From positions 28,222,822 through 28,286,821 of the forward strand of contig OX421507.1 in the NCBI GenBank assembly GCA_949126835.1: a stretch of DNA of 64,000 nt, in the 5' to 3' direction. Shown here piece after piece: positions 24,801 through 36,800 of the stretch (position 1 is the stretch's first letter; every line of letters begins with the position of its first letter). The stretch is from Anisus vortex. Lineage: Eukaryota; Mollusca; Gastropoda; Planorbidae. The position numbers and the translations under genes were made by a program. The notes below the pieces were generated by a model, which was not told the origin of the DNA, did no database searches, and was given only the letters and a program-made list of their open reading frames with translations.

Positions 24801-27800
24801 TAGGGCCTATAATCCTATATATTTATAATTTATATATACATAGGCCTATAGCTATGTTTATACTGCTCTGACTCTAGTAGGCTCTATTGTAGTCTATAGG
24901 ACTATAGGTACTAGGCCTATATTATTAGATAGGCTAAGTCTAATTCTAGCCTATTAGGCTAGGTAGGCCTATTATAAGACAGTAAGAAAAAGTAAAATTA
25001 GGCTTACAACTATTTATATTGCAACATATAAGTATAAGAAAGTAATGCAAAATAAGTGTTGAGACTTCTACACAAACAAAGCTGTATAACTATCTAAAAT
25101 GCTATTTATTGTAGCCTATGTTTTATAAGACGAGTTACTGACACAGCTCGGTACATTAACTTGATTAACTGGGTCTGGGTAACCATAGTCGCCATAGACG
25201 CTTCATAAGCCTAGACTGTATAATAAAGTTTTTTGTGTGTTTAAAACTGGTTCAAAATGTAAAAAAAAAATACAGTTCGCTCCCAGGCTTCTCGGTATAA
25301 AGTTTTCATGGAGTAATTATTTTGTTAAATGAACGACTAATATAATTACGCCTAAAAACCACTAGGCCCCCAGTTAAATAACAAAGGCAAAGAACAAACA
25401 GCTGACTTTTTCTGCCCCCACCGACTGCGCAGGCACAGACCTTGACTTTTTTAAAAAGAATAATTAACAAAATGAAAAGGTCTTATAATGTGAACAAGTT
25501 TATTTAACAAAAGACAGTAATAAGTCCGTTTTTTGTTCGCTAATATTTCTAAAATGTTTTTTTTTTAAATATAAAAAATGAATACTAAATGTCTTACAAT
25601 TTATAACTCTGATATGATCAAACTTTAAAAATTATAAGAAAATTATATAAATATTATATGACTAGAGAATTTATATGTAGATCTATATTTGTAAACATTA
25701 CATTAACTACCCAGCTTGTATGATTACTACGTATCTATTCTGTTAATTCTTCTGTATGACTTTTCCAAAACACAGTAAAGTATATCCTATACTATAATAC
25801 GAGTTAAAATTGTATGTATATATCCTATACTATAATACGAGTTAAAATTGTATGTATATTTATGTCTGGAAATTTTCTTCAAAAGCGCTCTAACGATTAT
25901 CTTCATGTTTTAATGCACGACTTGTTTCACCTAAAAAAAAATCTACAGCTTTTCGGCCACATATCCTATATTATAATACGAGTTAAAATTGTATGTATAT
26001 TTATGTCTGGAAATTTTCTTCAAAAGCGCTCTAACGTGAAAACATGCCATTGCACGATCCACATGTAGCGCGGCATTCAAGAGCGGTGTTTTGTTGCGTC
26101 GCAATTATGACGTTGCGGAAATACCCGTTCAGCATTTACAAAAAGTTTAATTTCTTGTTTATGCTGGCTGTTTTGCGCACCGATGATAGATATAATTTAA
26201 AGCAAGACCAAGTGTAATAATTTATGTAATGCAGGGTGTGCAAACTACAGCCAGTGGTTGACTCGCGGGCTGACAAATAATAGTATGCGGCCCTTGAGGC
26301 TTATTTAGATTAAAACGTCCTCAATATATTTTAGATTAAATTAAAAATAAAATAAACAATAAAATATTTACGTATTAATTACTAGTGAGATAATAGTTTG
26401 CCGTTTAAATAATAACTGAATTAGATGAGATTTCTCCAAACTATATGCCTATTTGTAAATTTTGTTTATTAAACTTTATTTTGGAAAAAAAAACACGTCG
26501 AAAATAATAATAGGAACTACTTTTTTGTACAAGACATCTGTTTACGAATGTTTTATTAAATATATTTATGATTTGCTTATATTTCGTTGTCTGTCTGTAT
26601 TCTGTAACTGTCGTCTACGCATAGAACTGTCACCAACGGGATATGCGCTATATAAGCACCGTTATTATTATTATTATTATACAGGCCTACCCAAGTAAGA
26701 TATATTAGAATATGTTAACATTGTCAATTTGAAATCTGGCAGACTAGAAAAGATGTATTCCATTCATTCGTATTTTCCTTATATAATAGACGTGTAATAT
26801 ACTTTTAGTTTTATTGAGGGGGAGGGAATATTAAACAATTCATCCAACGTATATTTTAATCATTTCATTTGCAGTCTTTTAAATGAACTGTTGTAATGCT
26901 AACAATTTAAACAATTTTAAAAAATGTATATTATACCATTGTTGTAATTGATATTATATTTTGCCGAGATTGTTTATTTTAAATAATAACCATTATGTAG
27001 GATATTGGATAAGGTTTACACCAAACTATATATTTTTACTTTTTTTTTGTCAAACATTGTTTGGAATAGTACATTGAAAATAATAAATAAATACTTTTTT
27101 GAATAAGATATATTTTTACAAGTGATTTACAAACTATACTTATGATTTATATATGTGCCCAAGTAAAAAATATTAGACTATGTTAAGTCAATTTGAAATC
27201 TGGTAAACTAGTAAAAATGTATTACATTTATTCGTAGACCTTTTTATTTTCTATTCAATATCAAACACACTAGCCGGCCGCTTGTTAGCTTGAATTGGGT
27301 GAAGGAGGGAGTTGAAAAAATTGACATAATTTTATAAGAGGGGTCACTAGAAAGTTTGACAGCTGTTAAAGTAGGGGAAGGGGTAAAGATGAACTAAAAA
27401 TTGTAACGTAATTCACGATATTTTAAATTAAAATTTTTCATTTTCAGTCTTTTAAATACATAACATAATGACAAAAATTACATATATTTTTGTTGGATTT
27501 AAAACTGACAATGCTAGCCTACATGTTTTTTTTTTTTTAGGGTTTGAAATTAGATTAAGCTGTTTGGTTTTTGTTTTTTTTCTAGCCGTTTTGCAGCAGC
27601 TGGTTTAAAAAAACAAACTTTCTTTTTATTCATTGGCTGCATATTAAATAGCAAGATAATTTAACTATAAACGCGCGGCGCTATAAATAATTAAATAATT
27701 TCATATTTGTAAAACTAATCACTATTAAGCCGGCTGGCCTAGCGGTTAGCTCACCAGACTGTCAACTAAAAAACCACTTGACACGTCGCGGGTTCGAGCC

Positions 27801-30800
27801 CCGCCACCGGCAGATCCCTGTCGCCCTACAGGAGTTTTGGGACTAGATGACGTTAATATTGAGTTGTTATCACATGCGCTTAACCGGCAGCAGTGAAACC
27901 TCTCACAGATTAATAGTCTTCTAGAGCGCACTGAGCATGCTAAAATAGCATGGATAGAAGCGCTATATAAATTACCATTACCATTACCATTATTAAAGGT
28001 ATTGCAATATTTGCAATAAATGTCAGTTTTTAAACATTTCATGATAATTATGTTACGTTAGTCATGTCTGTAGCAGCTATGACAGCTATAAGCAAGCTTA
28101 CCTGGACAGATGACTCGCCTATAATGATCAGTATTGTTCTATGTTAGCTATATCGTATATAGACGCCTACCGAGATTATAATATGCCTACTTTATTTTAA
28201 AAAAATTAACACTATAGTCAACATTAAACAAGGCTTTAAAAAATTAGGCTTAGCAGTAGGCCTATGGGGGCACGGTAGCCGAGCGGCAGCGCGTTCGACT
28301 GAAGATCCGAAGGTCCCGGGTTCGAATCCTGGTGCAGGCTAGGATATTTTTCCCGGATCTGGAGGGTGTCCCTGAGTCTACCCAGCTCTGATGGTTACCT
28401 GACATTAGTTGAGGTAAAGTAAAGGCGGCTGTGCATAGTGCTGGCCACACAATCACCTAGTATGCCGAGGCCACAGAAGCTGATGAACTCTGCTTCCTCG
28501 GACCTATGGATCAAATTCTGTCCGACGGGTACTTTTTTTTTTTTTAGCAGGCCTATGCTAAAGAGGATATTTTACTAATTGATGAATATCCAATGCTTAA
28601 TAACTCAGATAACATGTAGGCATACAATAAGAATTCAGAAAAAGCTTACTTTTTGACACTTTTTATGAAAGAGATGATTTACAAGAATTTTATAACACAA
28701 TACAGCGTCACCCTTTGGTACATGCATTTGTCATAAAGGTCCCAACGTTAAGCTTTACAGTTTGTCGGTATCATATGTTTAGAGTGAAAGATCAATGCAG
28801 TTGAAACGTTTATCTCTTTTCAGGCAGATTATATAAATCACACCTAAAATATTGCTTAGGAGGAAATTTTACATCCGATATGAGGAAAGTAATATTGGAG
28901 TTGGGTGGAGGGCTGCATACAATGAGTGCAAAAATAGAAATGAATACGCAAAAAATTATTTTTTACTTACATAACTTTAATTTTTGTAGACGGGAAAAAA
29001 AGACAAATGCAATTTATTGGTCTGGTAAAAACGTACTTATTAAAATTTATGCACCGTTTTTTTACAGCACAATATGTTAAGGTACAAACGCCTGATCTTT
29101 ATTACCGATCGAATGATCGGTCACCTGGTACTATATATATCCTATACTATAATACGAGTTAAAATTGTATGTATATATATATATATATGTCTGGAAATTT
29201 TCTTCAAAAGCGCTCTAACGATTATCTTCATGTTTTAATGCACGACTTGTTTCCCCTAAAAAAAAATCTACACCTTTTCAGCCACATAAAGAAAAATCGG
29301 AAATGATCGTTAGACAAAAATACACAAAAGATTTATCGTAGATAATTGGTTTTGGCCGTGAAAACATGCCATTGCACGATCCACATGTAGCGCGGCATTC
29401 AAGAGCGGTGTTTTGTTGCGTCGCAATTATGACGTTGCGGAAATACCCGTTCAACATTAACAAGAAGTTTAATTTCTTGTTTATGCTGGCTGTTTTGCGC
29501 ACTGATGATAGATATAATTTAAAGCAAGACCAAGTGTAATAATTTATGTAATGCAGGGTGTGCAAACTACAGCCAGTGGTTGACTCGCGGGCTGACAAAT
29601 AATAGTATGCGGCCCTCGAGCCTTATTTAGATTAAAACGTCCTCAATATATTTTAGATTAAATTAAAAATAAAATAAAAAATAAAATATTTACGTATTAA
29701 TTACTAGTGAGATAATAGTTTGCCGTTTAAATAATAACAGAATTAGATGAGATTTCTCCAAACTATATGCCTATTTGTAAATTTTGTTTATTAAACATTA
29801 TTTTGGAAAAAAAAACACGTCGAAAATAATAATAGGAACTACTTTTTTTATACAAGACATATATATGTTTACGAATGTTTTATTAAATATATTTATGATT
29901 TGCTTATATAGGCCTACCCAAGTAAGATATATTAGAATATATTAACATTGTCAATTTGAAATCTGGCAAACTAGAAAAGATGTATTCCATTCATTCGTAT
30001 TTTCCTTATATAATAGTCAGACTTTTAGTTTTATTGAGGGGGAGGGAAAATTAAACAATTCATCCAACGTATTTTAATCATTTCATTTGCAGTCTTTTCA
30101 ATGAATAACATAATTTCACCTTTAATTATTTAGTATTTAACTGGTGTAATGCTCACAATTTAAACAATTTGTTAAAATTTGTATTATACCATTGTTGTAA
30201 TTGATATTATATTTTGCCAAGATAGTTTATTTTAAATAATAACAATTATGTAGGATATTGGATAAGGTTTACACCAAACTATATATTTTAACTTTTTTTT
30301 TAGTCAAACATTCTTTGGAATAGTACATTGAAAATAATAAATAAATACTTTTTTGAAAAAGATATATTTTTACAAGTGATTTACAAACTATACTTATTGT
30401 GATTTATATATCTGCCCAAGTAAGAAATATTAGACTATGTTAAGTCAATTTGAAATCTGGTAAACTAGTAAAAATGTATTACATTTATTCATAGACCTTT
30501 TTATTTTCTATTCAATATCAAACACACTAGCCGGCCGCTTGTTAGCTTGAATTGGGCGAGGGAGGGAGTTGAAAAAATTGACATAGGCCTAATTTTATAA
30601 GAGGGGTCACTAGAAAGTTTGACAGCTGTTAAAGTAGGGGAAGGGGTAAAGATGAAATAAAAATTGTAACGTAATTCACGATATTTTAAATTTAAACTTT
30701 TTATTTTCAGTCTTTTAAATACATAACATAATGACATAAATGACATATATTTCTGTTGGATTTAAAACTGACAACGCTAGCCTACATGTTTTGTGTTTTT

Positions 30801-33800
30801 TTTAGGGTTTGAAATTAGATTAAGCTGTTTGGTTTTTGCTTTTTTTCTAGCCGTTTTGCAGCAGCTGGTTTAAAAAACAAACTTTCTTTTTATTCATTGG
30901 CAGCATATTAAATAGCAAGATAATTTAACTATAAACGCGCGGCGCTATAAATAATTTAATAATTTCATATTTGTAAAACTAATCACTATTAAAGGTATTG
31001 CAATATTTGCAATAAACGTCAGTTTTTAAACATTTCATGATAATTATGTTACGTTAGTCATGTCTGTAGCAGGTATGACAGCTATAAGCACGCTAACCTG
31101 GACTGATGACTCGCCTATAATGATCAGTACTGAATAGCTGTTCTATGTTAGCTATATCGTAAATTAACGCCTACCGAGATTATAATATGCTTACTATAAT
31201 TAAAAAAAATGTACACTATAGTCAACCAGGCTTAAAGCTTTAAAAAATTAGGCTTAGCAGTAGGCCTATGGGGGCACGGTAGCCGAGCGGCAGCGCGTTC
31301 AACTGGAGAGCCGAAGGTCCCGGGTTCGAATCCTGGTGCAGGCTAGGATATTTTTCCCGGGTCTGGAGGGTGTCCCTGAGTCTATCCAGCTCTGATGGTT
31401 ACCTGACAATAGTTAGGGTAAAGTAAAGGCGGCTGTGCATAGTGCTGGCCACACAATCACCTAGTATGCCGAGGCCACAGAAACTGATGAACGCTGCTTC
31501 ATCGGACATATGGATCAAATTCGGTCCGACGGGTACTTTTTTTTTTAGTAGGCCTATGCTAAAGGGGATATTTTACTAATTGATGAATATCCAATGCAAT
31601 GGTCTTAATAACTCAGATCAACATGTAGGCATACAGTAAGAATTCAGAAAAAGCTTACTTTTAGACACCTTTTATGAAAGAGATGATTTACGAGAATTTT
31701 AAAACACAATACAGCGTCACCCTTTGGTACATGCATTTGTCATAAAGGTCCAAACGTTAAGCTTTACAGTTTGTCGGTATCATATGTTTAGAGTGAAAGA
31801 TCGATGCAGTTGAAACGTTTATCTCTTTTCAGGCAGATTATATAAATCACACCTAAAATGTTGCTTAGGGGGAAATTGTACATCCGATATGAGGAAAGTA
31901 ATATTGGCGTTGGGTGGAGGGCTGCATGTCTTTACACTATCAGGGCGAATAAAAAGTGGCCGTAGAGGAATACGTCTGTGGACATTTTATCTGCTTTGCT
32001 CAGACAGACCCGTCAACAGTGGCAAGTAAAGTTGGATGGCTGGCTATTTAAACAAACAATATCGCAATACCAACTACATTACAACAAAAGAAGAATATGC
32101 ACACCAGACGAAGAATTATATTGAGCGTCAGCCTCCGGCCAAACTATCTACCATACGCAACAAGAAATATAGGCCTATCGTCAGGATTTCAGTCAACAAT
32201 AGCTGACTACTAATGAACTTTCTTGCATGATAATTGTGTGATTGTGTGTGCGATTGTCTATTTTTATAAGTATATTTCTGTGCTTGTATATAAATTACAA
32301 ATAATTATTTTATTTTGTTTAAAATATGCTGAAGGACAAAACATCTGTAATCAAGACAAATTTCCATTTGTTTGGATCAATAAAGAAATTTTATCTTTTA
32401 TCTTTTATACAATGAGTGCAAAAATAGAAATAAATACGCCAAAAAACGTTACATAACTTTAATTTTTGTAGACGGGAAAAAAAGACAAATGCAATTTATT
32501 GGTCTGGTAAAAACGTACTTATTAAAATTTATGCACCGTTTTTTTACAGCACAATATGTTAAGGTACAAACGCCTGCTCTTTATTACCGATCGAATGATC
32601 GGTCACCTGGTACTATATATATATATATAGTACCAGGTGACCGATCATTCGATCGGTAATAAAGAGCAGGCGCTTGTACCTTAACATCATGTGTATGTAA
32701 AACAACAGTGCATAAATTTTAAAAATACTTCTTTACCAGACCAATAAATTGTAGGCCTATTTGTCTTTTTTCTTTTTTCTACTATGAATAACATGGGCTT
32801 TAAATTCTAACAGTCGAAGCAGATTTTTATTTGTGCAGTCTAATATCTAGATTTTGCCCGATAACCCCCCCCCCCACCAAAAAAAAAAGAAACAACAGCT
32901 TAATCTCATTTTAAACCCAAAAAAAAACATGTAGGCTAGAGTTGTCAGTTTTAAATCCAACAGAAATATATGTCATTTATGTCATTAAATTGCCAGGCTA
33001 CAACGAATACATAAAAGTACTGCGCGTTTGTTTGTGTGCAAGTCTAAAAGAGACTCGGGAACTGCCCTTCTACGCTCGCTCCACTGGCTCCGCGTGAAAG
33101 CCAGAATTGAGTATAAAGTGACGCTACTTTACTATCAGTGCATTTTTAACAACGAGTTTCCGTCCTATCTCAAGGCACTAATCACACCTTATGTCCCGCA
33201 AAGAACACTTCGTTCTGCAAACTTATCGCTTCTGAAAGAGCCCCGTTTCTCTCTGACGACCGTTGGCCTTAGAGCCTTCTCAGTATCCGGTCCGAAGGTG
33301 TGGAATCAACTTCCCATTCAACTGAGGCGAACAAGCTCTACTGTTACTTTCAAAAAGAACTTAAAAACTCATTATTTCAATATTTACCTTAGATAACATT
33401 TAACATGCTTTAGAAACTTACTGTCTTATTTATGGGTTGGGTCGGTTAATGCTACATTTATTTGTTTTGTCTTTTTTTAATCATCAATTTAGCTCTGTCA
33501 CCTGGCCTAGGGTAATATCCGTATTCTTAGTTAACTTGTATGTTAAACGCGCTCTGAGCTTACATTATGTTTGTTGGCAGCGCTATACAAATATTATTAT
33601 TATTATTATTATTATTTATAAGACTGAAAATGAAAAGTTTAAATTTAAAGTATCGTGAATTACGTTACAATTTTTAGTTCTTCTACCCCATCTCCTATTG
33701 GTGTACGCTCGTTTGAATCTGTGGCGCCTTCACTGTGGAACGGCTTACCTGAGACACTGAAAAACTCTGTGTCAAAAAAGGCATTTAAGAAGAATTTGAA

Positions 33801-36800
33801 GACTTTTCTTTTCAACTAAATTGATCAAATACACATCAATTAGCAAAAAAACTTGTTTGAAACTATTTTTAAATGTTATTGTCGTTTAGTGCCTCCATCG
33901 GCCGAAACCTTGTTTAAAACTATTTTAGAGTGTTATTGTCGTTTCGATTTTGTGAGCGCGCTGAGCTTGCTTTTATTAGCATGGAGTGAGGCGCTATATA
34001 AATGACCAATTAATAATTAATAAAATTAATTAATTAACTTTAACAACTGTCAAACTTTCCTATAACATTATGTCAATTTTTTCAACTCCCTCCCTCAACC
34101 CACTCAAGCTAACAATGAGTTACGGCCGGCAAATATGTTTGATAGGAATTAAAAAGGTCTACGAATAAATGTAAATCGGGTAAAAAAAATAGGCATAGTC
34201 TAACTGGAGAATCGAACCCGCTCGCACGCACAGCAGTCCTCTACGTTAACAACTTAGCTAGAGAAGGCACATGTCAGATGTGAAAAGCTATTAGACAGTA
34301 TATAGGACTAGGCCTAAATAAGTCAGTGACACAATAGGGATCCGTGGGGACACAAACACGATCTTTTTATATATAGAGATTTTCAATGTTTTCAATGTAT
34401 TATTCCAAACATTGTTTGACGAAAAAAGTAAAAAAATATAGTTTGGTGTTAACATTATCTAATAACCTCCATTTGTGTTACTATTTAAAATAAACTATCG
34501 CGGCAAAATATAATATTGATTAATTAAAACAATGGTATGATAAACATTTTTTTTTTATTTTGAGCATTAAACTTAAATACTAAATAATTAAAGGTGAAAT
34601 TATGTTATTCATTGAAAAGACTGCAAATGAAAAGATCATAATATATATAGGCTTCGTTAGATGATTTGTTTAATTTCTCCCCCCCCCCCCGCCCCTCAAT
34701 AAAACTAACAGTATATTACACTTCTGATTATTGTTATAAGGAAAATACGAATATACTGAATTTACATCTTTTCTAGTTTACCAGATTTCGAATTGACAAT
34801 GTTAACATATTCTAATATATCTTACTTTGGTAGGCCTTTATAAGCAAATCATGCATATTTTTAATGAAACATTCATTGAATTTTTAAAAAAAGTGGATAC
34901 TAATACAGTGTTTATTATTTAGCCTACAGTGTAGAGTATACTCCTACATTGTATGCTATATACAGCGTAGTGTATACTGCTACAGTGAACACTATTTACA
35001 GTGCAGTGTAATCTGCTACAGTGTACACTATATACAGCTATTCATTGTTTAAACACAAAAAAAGTTTTAGAGGTGTCTTTTTTTCTAAAAATGTCAGATA
35101 AAAGAAAGTTAAAAATAGACCTTTAGTTTGGTGAAACTTCATCTAATTCTGTTATTATTTAAACGGCAAACTATTATCTGACTATTAGATAATTCGTAAA
35201 TATGTATTTGTTTTTCTTTTTTTTTAAATTTAATCTAAAATATATTGAAGTTTAATCTAAAATATATTGAAGACGTTCTAATCTAAATAAGCCGCGAGGG
35301 CCGCATACTATCATTTGTCCGCCCGCGCGTTACCCACTGGCTGTAGTTTGGACACCCCTGCATTACATAAATTACACTTGGTCTTGCTTTAAATTATTTC
35401 TATCATCGGTGCGCAACAGTAGTTTAAACAAGAAATTAAACTTCTTTCTGCTGTAGTAAGCCTACGGGTATTCCCGAAACGTCATAACTGCGACGCAACA
35501 AAACACCGCTCTTGAAAGCCGCACTACATGTGGGTCGAGCAATGGCATGTTTTCACGGCCAAAATCAATATCTACGATAAATCTAATGTGTATTTTTGTT
35601 TAACGTCCATTTCCGATTTTTATTTGTGGAGCCGAAAAGCTGTAGATTTTTTTTTAGGTGAAACAAGTAGTGCATTAAAACATGAAGATAATCGTTAGAG
35701 CGCTTTTGAAGAAAATTTCCAGACATATATACACATATATAAATAAATATATATATATATATATATATACATACAATTTTAACTCGTATTATAGTATAGG
35801 ATATATATGTCTGGAAATTTTCTTCAAAAGCGCTCTAACGATTATCTTCATGTTTTAATGCACTATTTGTTTCACCTAAAAAAAAATCTACAGCTTTTCG
35901 GCCCCACAAATAAAAATCGGAAATGGACGTTAAACAAAAATACACATTAGATTTATCGTAGATATTGATTTTGGCCGTGAAAACATGCCCTTGCTCGACC
36001 CACATGTAGTGCGGCTTTCAAGAGCGGTGTTTTGTTGCGTCGCAGTTATGACGTTTCGGGAATACCCGTAGGCTTAATACAGCAGAAAGAAGTTTAATTT
36101 CTTGATTAAACTACTGTTGCGCACCGATGATAGAAATAATTTAAAGCAAGACCAAGTGTAATTTATGTAATGCAGGGGTGTCCAAACTACAGCCAGTGGG
36201 TAACGCGCGGGCGGACAAATGATAGTATGCGGCCCTCGCGGCTTATTTAGATTTGAACGTCTACCAATATATTTTAGATTAAACTTCAATATATTTTAGA
36301 TTAAATTAAAAAAAAAAGAAAACAAATACATATTTACGAATTATCAAATAGTGAGATAATAGTTTGCCGTTTAAATAATAACAGAATTAGAAGAACTTTC
36401 ACCAAACTAAAGGTCTATTTGTAACTTTCTTTTATCTGACATTTTTGGAAAAAAAAACACCTCTAAAACTTTTTTGTGTTTAAACAATGAATAGCTGTAT
36501 ATAGTGTACACTGTAGCAGATTACACTGCACTGTATATAGTGTTCACTGTAGCAGTATACATTACGCTGTATATAGCATACAACGTAGCAGTATACTCTA
36601 CACTGTAAATAATAAACACTGTATTAGTATCCACTTTTTTAAAAATTCAATTAATGTTTCATTAAAAATGTGTATGATTTGCTTATAAAGGCCTACCAAA
36701 GAAAGATATATTAGAATATGTTAACATTGTCAATTCGAAATCTGGTAAACTAGAAAAGATGTAAATTCAGTATATTCGTATTTTCCTTATAACAATAGTC

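Larger units (their letters stand above)
25785..29128 (+). mobile_element. Helitron-like copy 1 with three stacked 5' ends
   Basis: 5' termini occur at 25785, 25823 and 25964. The 3' hairpin is at 29104-29121 and CTGG at 29125-29128. Contains a hAT-like end (cagggtgtgcaaactacagc near 26233), a 105-bp LINE/SINE tail insertion near 26580-26686 absent from copy 2, SINE-1 (27729-27990) and SINE-2 (28266-28545). Confidence 0.72.
32633..35801 (-). mobile_element. Helitron-like copy 3 (inverted)
   Basis: Reads 3' to 5' on the plus strand: CCAG 32633-32636, hairpin, ... gagcgcttttgaagaaaatt, (TA)n, then ctcgtattatagtataggA at 35801. Contains LINE C RT (33028-33420) and LINE E RT (33680-34010). Confidence 0.75.

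Noticed and set aside
27729..27810. tRNA gene candidate
   Set aside because: SINE-1 head with an oversized, degenerate anticodon/variable region and a shared SINE body.
28266..28345. Functional tRNA gene from good A- and B-boxes
   Set aside because: The cloverleaf does not close properly, the same head recurs with the same body at several sites, and it ends in a SINE tail.
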